IMG/VR virus record: IMGVR_UViG_3300031963_012095
Coordinates: 1-28,766 of that record
Reading direction: 5' to 3' (one strand)
Source of the DNA: a virus
Length of the DNA: 28,766 nucleotides
Below the pieces are notes generated by a model, which was not told where the DNA came from, did not search any database, and saw nothing but the letters and a program-made list of their open reading frames with translations. The first letter of the stretch is position 1, and each line of letters opens with the position of its first letter. The position numbers and the translations under genes were made by a program. Below, piece after piece: positions 23,432-28,766 of the stretch.

Positions 23432-26400
23432 ATGACTAAATCACGTAAGGTAATGTCGTTTCAAGAATACATGCAAAACATTGCAAAATCTGCGTCAACC
23501 AAAAAACGGTCACGCATAAAAAAAGAAGATACGTCGCCTCCAATTACGCCAACGCCAACAGCGACATATACGTATACGCCAACTGCAACACGCACAGTTA
23601 GTCCAACGATGACTGCAACACGCACAGTTAGTCCAACAATGACTGCAACGCCAACAGTTGTGCCAGAGTATGTAAAAAACGTAGTAAGAAAACCTTCTGC
23701 ACCTTTGGCAAGAGTTACAAACACGCCTGATGTTGAGCCTAGTATAACAACAACAAGCACACCTGAAACTGAACAAACTGCAACAACCATTCCATCAATT
23801 ACTCCTACTCGATACACAACAAACCCTAACGACAAATTTACAGGTAGAGTAGATGCAATTAGTAGTAGTCCTATGCCATTAATGGGAAGTGCAGTTCCAG
23901 TAGAAGAAGCAATGTCTGGCGAAAGAGGTCAAGGAATTAAAGACATGACAGGGCAAGATGCAATATCATTTGGTCCAACTGCATGGCCTGTTCAACCTTC
24001 GGCTACGGCATTTAGACCAGCTGGATTTCCTGCAGCATTTGTTGCTGAAGAAAAAGACATGCCTGTAATATCGCAAGGCAGGTCACAAGAACTTGCAAGC
24101 AATGTGGGGAAAATGGTTGAAGATTTGCAAGTCATTTTTGGACCGCAATCAGATGTATTCAATGAAATTAATCCAGAAAACATAAAATTAAATGCATCAA
24201 TGTTTCCTACAAATGCAGTAACAGATAAAGATGGAAAGCCTTTAGTGCCTGAAACGTTAGCAGAATTAATTTCATTGCCATACAGTGCTGCGTTGCAAAG
24301 AAAATATCGAAGAAGCACGTATAACATGGATGACTTGAATGTTCTAGCAGGTTTTTCAAACGACATTAACAGCGTATCCACAGCTGTCTTTAACGAAGCA
24401 AGGGGAACTGGCGAAAATGCACGAGCAAATGCACTAGCAAGATTTAACGCAGTTGGAGCAGCTACCAGAGAACAGGAAATGAATTCAATTTTTGGTGCAT
24501 CTGACCAAAATTTAAAAAGTCAAAGTGAAATAAATTCAGATATTGCAAACATCGCATCGCCACTTGGTGTTTCATTTGCAAACATGTATCGTGCACAACA
24601 AATTGCAAACAGAGCTAGAGATGTAGAAGCTACACTATTAAATGAAGCTAATAATGTAGAAGTTACAGGTAAATTGCCAGATAATATTAAAGCAATTCAA
24701 TCTGGCGTAGAGGATGATGCAAAAGTTGCTCTTGCTAATATTACAAATTTAATTAATTCTGGCAAAACAAATGTAAGTGCTACAGACATCATTAGATTGA
24801 TGAATGCAAACGATTATAAAGACCCAAACAAGCAATTGAAATCAGGTAGAACCAAAAGTGGACTTGAATACATTGATGTGCCAATTAATGGTCAAATATA
24901 TCGTCTTGCTACAAATGGCGAATATACAAGAGCTATTTCAGCCACTGACATGACGCAAACTGCACAAGCAAGAAGAAATCCAGTCTCAACAACGCCAACT
25001 GCAAATGCATCTCCTGTTGCTACAACAAGCCCAAATGAGGCTATTGAAAGACAAAAAGCGTTAGACGCACAAAGATTGGGAACAATTGACGAGTATGTTG
25101 GCGCAGAAAGTTTTGGCGGTAACGAACTTGCTCGATTGATTAATGAAGCAGTATATGGAGATGGGACAACCCCTGGTAACTTTAAAATTATACAAACAGA
25201 CCCAAATACAAAAGAACAATTTATTGAAACAAAACGAGGGCGCACATATGTACAGGTTGATAATAATGGAAATATTATTCCTGTAGATATTCGCACCAAA
25301 CCGACATTAACTGCATTGGCAGGGAAAAAACCTGGTGATGTTACCGAAAATCCATCGCCATCGCCATCTCCTGTTGTTACACCAACAATGAGTCCAAATG
25401 AGGCTATTGAAAGACAAAAAGCGTTAGACGCACAAAGATTGGGAACAATTGACGAGTATGTCGGCGCAGAAAGTTATGGCGGTAACGAACTTGCTCGATT
25501 GATTAATGAAGCAGTATATGGAGATGGGACAACCCCTGGTAACTTTAAAATTATACAAACAGACCCAAATACAAAAGAACAATTTATTGAAACAAAACGA
25601 GGGCGCACATATGTACAGGTTGATAATAATGGAAATATTATTCCTGTAGATATTCGCACCAAACCGACATTAACTGCATTGGCAGGGAAAAAACCTCAAG
25701 ACGATAATATTACATTAAACCCCAACGAGGGTGTTGACGCAAATAATTTGCCATTGAATGACATTGATGATTTTGATTTTTCTCGCATTCCTGTAAATGA
25801 AAATGCGTTATACGATTTTGTGTCAAAGCAACCTGAACTTGCAAGACGTTTGGGCATTTCAAGCGACGTTGATAATGTTCGAGTTCGACCTGTAGGCAAT
25901 GCTATGGATTACAAATTTACAGAAGCTCTTGGATATAGTCCAGATGAAAACACTGTTTTAGCGTTGGATTCAAGTAAATCTCCTAGTTGGTATGTTCCGT
26001 CAGTATGGACAACAGTTCCATCGACAAGTGCGAGAGGGCAAGATTCATCAGAAAGCGAACAACCATACTGGGAACAATTTACGCCAAATGGTATGCGTCC
26101 ACCTAGTGCACCGAGTGCGCCAACAGCTCCTGCTGAGCAGGGATGGGGTGGGCAATTTTGGAATTGGATTACCAGTCCTTTTAGTGATGCGCAAGGAATG
26201 GGTGCACCAAAAGCATATGCCGCAGATAGAAAAACCGCAACGCCATCTGCTCCATCAGGAACTGCAATTGCTGCGCAACAACAAGCAACAGGTTCTAAAA
26301 CGGTTACGCCGACACCGACACAAACTACAACGCCGACATCAACTGCAACACGCACTGTTAGCCCGACAATAACCGCAACACCAACTGCAACTGCATCGCA

Positions 26401-27253
26401 AGTTATGGCACCTAAAGTTAATCCTGCGCAAATTGCAGTTCAGCAACAAGAATTGCAACGACAAAAAGCGCAACAACAAGCACAAGCGGTGCTCAGTTCG
26501 TCGCAAAACAAAGCAGTTTCACGTTGGTCAGCACCAAGCGGAGCAATGCAAGCGGCACAACAACAAGCACAGGCGCAACAGCAAGCGCAACAAGCACAAA
26601 AACCTATGATGCCACAACCGCAGCCGTTTGACCCATCCAAAATGGGGTATACTGCGCCAACTGCAACAACACAATATGGTGCATATAAACCAACGGGGTC
26701 GGCAACCGCTGGAACGCCAGCTACGGCGACGCAACCAATGACAGCAACACAACCAATGAACACTACGAAACCAACAACGCAAACAAGTGGTTCACGAGGA
26801 AGCGCGGCGATGAAACGTGATAAAAAGAAGTCAGGTAAGTTAAAAAAAGATATTAGTGTTGGAACTGGGTTGACTGCACATGCAACGCAACCTGTAAAAG
26901 AATCGCCGATGCCAAAAATTAAAACATCGTATGGTCGATACAAATATCCAAAACCAACTGCCACTTCCAAATATGGCGTTACAAATGACACATTTAAAAA
27001 ACAAGACGGAATGGTTTATCCTCGTCAAAATGTAATGCCAGCACCACCTGCACGTCAACATAATCGGGTGCAACAAATGCCAATGAGTTACGAGTCTCCA
27101 CAATATGTACGAAAAATGGCAGGTAGTGAAACAATGAATGACATGCAGTTTACCGCACCTGCGTTACCAAAACAAGAAAATAAACCTGCATCACTATCAC
27201 ATACAAAGTACACATCATTAAACAACGATAAATATAAAAAACGAGGTGAGTAA
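23432..27253 (+). CDS. Large Thr/Pro/Gln-rich repeat protein of unknown function
   Basis: A 1,273-residue protein from ATG 23432 (AGAGG upstream). It has a basic N-terminus, then Thr/Pro linkers built on TATRTVSPT that recur near residue 970. A more ordered, helical region (about 210-500) includes LPYSAALQRKYRR and FANMYRAQQIANRARDVEA. Two nearly identical 101-residue copies at 534-634 and 655-755 contain LDAQRLGTIDEYVGAES and KIIQTDPNTKEQFIE. Next come an aromatic patch (GQFWNWITSPF, about 907-917), a Gln/Ala-rich coiled stretch (about 1000-1060) and a Lys/Tyr-rich tail. The layout of small ordered blocks on long flexible linkers suggests a large structural or surface protein. No enzyme domain is seen. 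Its TAA overlaps the next ATG (TAATG). Confidence 0.75.
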   Translation: MTKSRKVMSFQEYMQNIAKSASTKKRSRIKKEDTSPPITPTPTATYTYTPTATRTVSPTMTATRTVSPTMTATPTVVPEYVKNVVRKPSAPLARVTNTPDVEPSITTTSTPETEQTATTIPSITPTRYTTNPNDKFTGRVDAISSSPMPLMGSAVPVEEAMSGERGQGIKDMTGQDAISFGPTAWPVQPSATAFRPAGFPAAFVAEEKDMPVISQGRSQELASNVGKMVEDLQVIFGPQSDVFNEINPENIKLNASMFPTNAVTDKDGKPLVPETLAELISLPYSAALQRKYRRSTYNMDDLNVLAGFSNDINSVSTAVFNEARGTGENARANALARFNAVGAATREQEMNSIFGASDQNLKSQSEINSDIANIASPLGVSFANMYRAQQIANRARDVEATLLNEANNVEVTGKLPDNIKAIQSGVEDDAKVALANITNLINSGKTNVSATDIIRLMNANDYKDPNKQLKSGRTKSGLEYIDVPINGQIYRLATNGEYTRAISATDMTQTAQARRNPVSTTPTANASPVATTSPNEAIERQKALDAQRLGTIDEYVGAESFGGNELARLINEAVYGDGTTPGNFKIIQTDPNTKEQFIETKRGRTYVQVDNNGNIIPVDIRTKPTLTALAGKKPGDVTENPSPSPSPVVTPTMSPNEAIERQKALDAQRLGTIDEYVGAESYGGNELARLINEAVYGDGTTPGNFKIIQTDPNTKEQFIETKRGRTYVQVDNNGNIIPVDIRTKPTLTALAGKKPQDDNITLNPNEGVDANNLPLNDIDDFDFSRIPVNENALYDFVSKQPELARRLGISSDVDNVRVRPVGNAMDYKFTEALGYSPDENTVLALDSSKSPSWYVPSVWTTVPSTSARGQDSSESEQPYWEQFTPNGMRPPSAPSAPTAPAEQGWGGQFWNWITSPFSDAQGMGAPKAYAADRKTATPSAPSGTAIAAQQQATGSKTVTPTPTQTTTPTSTATRTVSPTITATPTATASQVMAPKVNPAQIAVQQQELQRQKAQQQAQAVLSSSQNKAVSRWSAPSGAMQAAQQQAQAQQQAQQAQKPMMPQPQPFDPSKMGYTAPTATTQYGAYKPTGSATAGTPATATQPMTATQPMNTTKPTTQTSGSRGSAAMKRDKKKSGKLKKDISVGTGLTAHATQPVKESPMPKIKTSYGRYKYPKPTATSKYGVTNDTFKKQDGMVYPRQNVMPAPPARQHNRVQQMPMSYESPQYVRKMAGSETMNDMQFTAPALPKQENKPASLSHTKYTSLNNDKYKKRGE
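23582..23641 (+). repeat. 30-bp tandem repeat encoding TATRTVSPTM
   Basis: Two 30-bp units (23582-23611 and 23612-23641) differ at one base, and a diverged partial unit follows. A related unit occurs near 26342 in the same gene. They build the Thr/Pro-rich linkers. Confidence 0.9.
25031..25333 (+). repeat. 303-bp direct repeat, copy 1
   Basis: Matches 25394-25696 over 303 bp with two differences by my reading: one silent T/C and one T/A changing Phe to Tyr (AESFGG versus AESYGG). It encodes a 101-residue domain within the 1,273-residue protein. Confidence 0.97.
25394..25696 (+). repeat. 303-bp direct repeat, copy 2
   Basis: Second copy, offset 363 bases from copy 1 and in frame with it. The 60-bp spacer encodes a Ser/Pro/Thr linker (TENPSPSPSPVVTPTM), so the duplicated unit is one domain plus one linker. 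Confidence 0.97.
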
Positions 27254-28766
27254 TGTCTAAATACTCAACGCCAATTATGCCAAAATTCTTTAAAGACTCA
27301 ACCATGCCTCGTCGCATGGTTGGGTCAATGTTGAAAAAAGCCAAAAAAACAACACCTAAAAGAAACGTGTTGAGTACGTTTGGGGCTGATACCGCTCCAA
27401 CTGCGTCAACTGAATTAATGGGATATGATTTTACAGGATTACAACAACTTAGTTCTCGAGATTTGCAAACGCTTGCAGAAAATCCTGATTTGCGCAAAGA
27501 TTTTTTTGAACGAAATCCTCGCATAGTTGGCGCAATACGTCGTCAAGCAGGTGAATTTAAAGCAAAAAACGTAAAAGGAGCAAGAGTAAACGCAATAAAT
27601 TGGTTGGCTGATTCATTAAACGTAAAACCAATTGCTCCTCGAACAAACACGAACATTAAAGGCAAGGCACGAGTAATCAGTCCAGATAATATGGACGAAG
27701 CAATGCGTCGTCGATTTGGTGAGCGAATAACTAATCAAGCACAACGCTCATTGACTGGTACTCGATATGTGCCGACACGATTGTTGCAACGCAGTATCAA
27801 TGATATTGATAGTAAAATAGAAGGCTTACGTGCACAGCGAAAAGATGCAAGTGCACAAACTGAACGAGGCATCAATCAAGAAATTGAATCGTTGCGGTTC
27901 GAGCGACAACGAGTTCAAGGAATTATTCGAAATCGCAATGCGCCATTTGTACAAGAAAAACTAACGCCAATTAAAACACTGCAATCGCAAATGGGTCGTG
28001 TAGATAGAGAAATTGGCGATTTGACTGATGAATTAAAGTTGTCACCAGGTGAATCAGGTCGAGCGTTGGAACAAGAAATTGGCGAGTTGCAAGGTCGTCG
28101 TGCTGAATTGCAACGAACGATTGAATCTGCCAAAAACAGTCCGTGGTACATTCGTAATCAAGGCAGAACTGTATCTCGTTTACGACCTGAACTTGGCGCA
28201 AGTGTTAAGTCTCCTGCAACGCAAGGCATTGGCGGTCGTCCATACATGGTTACTCGCCAAGACCGAAAAACCTTTTTTAATCAAGCATCTGAAGATGCAC
28301 GTACAGGACGAAACAGCCGTGCGACACCTGCACCTGTAGATGTCACTCCTGAGCCACCAACACCAACTGCTACGTCATCGGCAACCGCAACGTCAAATGT
28401 TGGCGCAACGCCACGGAGGGGTCGAGGTCGCCCACGCAAAAACAATACCGTATCAACATTGGGTGCACGACCATCACGACGAGGTAATCAACCACCATTA
28501 ACAGGCAATGCATTTATAGATAATTTAAAAAGCACTGGATTACTTCGTGATACACGTCGGGTTTCAACAATAAGTTCGCAAGCACCAAAAATATTTGCAT
28601 TAGCAGATAGCAGACGTGCACCATCGCCCAGTGCAATGATTGCCATGACTGGTGTAATACCAGAAGATTTGGCATATGCATCACGTATGGTGAAAAAACC
28701 AAATGCTGGTCAAATCATTGGAGTAAATGACAAACTATATGAAGTGGTTGATGGTAAGGCAATTCC
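27253..28766 (+). CDS. Large basic coiled-coil protein with AT-hook motif (3' partial)
   Basis: An open frame from ATG 27253, overlapping the previous stop as TAATG with GAGGTGAG upstream, runs 504 codons to the window edge without a stop. The start MSKYSTPIMPKFF is followed by a Lys/Arg-rich segment. Around residues 175-300 is a likely coiled coil (SINDIDSKIEGLRAQRKD, EIGELQGRRAELQRTIESA). A Thr/Pro linker comes next (PEPPTPTATSS). At about residues 386-395 lies RRGRGRPRKN, an AT-hook-like core (RGRPRK) that binds the A/T minor groove in other proteins. The rest is basic and variable. The role is unknown; a DNA-binding virion or nucleoid-like protein is an inference from the motif and charge. 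Confidence 0.75.
   Translation, partial: MSKYSTPIMPKFFKDSTMPRRMVGSMLKKAKKTTPKRNVLSTFGADTAPTASTELMGYDFTGLQQLSSRDLQTLAENPDLRKDFFERNPRIVGAIRRQAGEFKAKNVKGARVNAINWLADSLNVKPIAPRTNTNIKGKARVISPDNMDEAMRRRFGERITNQAQRSLTGTRYVPTRLLQRSINDIDSKIEGLRAQRKDASAQTERGINQEIESLRFERQRVQGIIRNRNAPFVQEKLTPIKTLQSQMGRVDREIGDLTDELKLSPGESGRALEQEIGELQGRRAELQRTIESAKNSPWYIRNQGRTVSRLRPELGASVKSPATQGIGGRPYMVTRQDRKTFFNQASEDARTGRNSRATPAPVDVTPEPPTPTATSSATATSNVGATPRRGRGRPRKNNTVSTLGARPSRRGNQPPLTGNAFIDNLKSTGLLRDTRRVSTISSQAPKIFALADSRRAPSPSAMIAMTGVIPEDLAYASRMVKKPNAGQIIGVNDKLYEVVDGKAI

Noticed and set aside
24380-24480. NEARG...NA motif resembling SleB-type cell wall hydrolases
   Set aside because: The match covers only a few residues, lacks the rest of the domain, and lies in an otherwise non-enzymatic chain.
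25031-25696. CRISPR-like direct repeats
   Set aside because: Only two long repeats in a coding frame with no spacer series; the other repeats here are also in-frame protein repeats.
25909-26991. Long minus-strand open frames opposite the Thr/Pro- and Gln-rich gene
   Set aside because: They arise from low-complexity codons lacking stops on the reverse strand, have no ribosome sites, and give implausible Cys/Val-rich proteins.

Overview
The window reads as part of a tailed double-stranded DNA phage or prophage genome with a siphovirus-type long, non-contractile tail. The evidence is the gene order: tail tube end, frameshifted tail chaperone, tape measure, distal tail protein, Gp37-like hub, tip protein, tail-assembly chaperone-like protein, plus a small terminase subunit and a head-tail joining-type protein. 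DNA is A+T-rich, and genes use bacterial Shine-Dalgarno sites and sigma70-type promoters. The host cannot be read directly. The Thr/Pro linkers (TATPT/TVSPT) and the Dit-plus-propeller architecture remind me of Chloroflexota-associated phages, a weak inference.

Region 1 (1-16909, + strand) is a tightly packed late tail operon. It has the C-terminus of a probable tail tube protein, a G/GT-type chaperone pair made by a predicted -1 frameshift (slippery A7 at 520-526, strong hairpin after it), an 885-residue tape measure protein, a 3,787-residue distal-tail protein, a Gp37-like hub protein, a jelly-roll-like tip protein and a Phage_tail_APC-like protein. The giant protein has the two parts of a Dit fold separated by about 2,700 residues of propeller-like sequence and roughly 18 degenerate beta modules.

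Region 2 (16906-18784, + strand) holds three consecutive self-contained units. Each has a near-identical TTGACA...TATAAT promoter, a conserved leader and one small gene; each ends in a strong intrinsic terminator. The first two genes are paralogues.

Region 3 (18798-20832, - strand) contains a terminase small subunit, an HK97-gp10-like joining protein, a 43-residue membrane protein with its own promoter and terminator-like hairpin, and a VRR-NUC nuclease. It converges on region 2 at a bidirectional terminator.

Region 4 (20921-28766, + strand) has a 73-residue protein and three large, basic, repeat-rich, probably disordered proteins of unknown role: one with Gly-Thr hexanucleotide repeats, one with a 303-bp in-frame duplication, and one with an AT-hook that runs off the window end. 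No tRNA, rRNA, insertion sequence, integrase, CRISPR or reverse transcriptase was seen. No gene-free gap exceeds about 130 bases.
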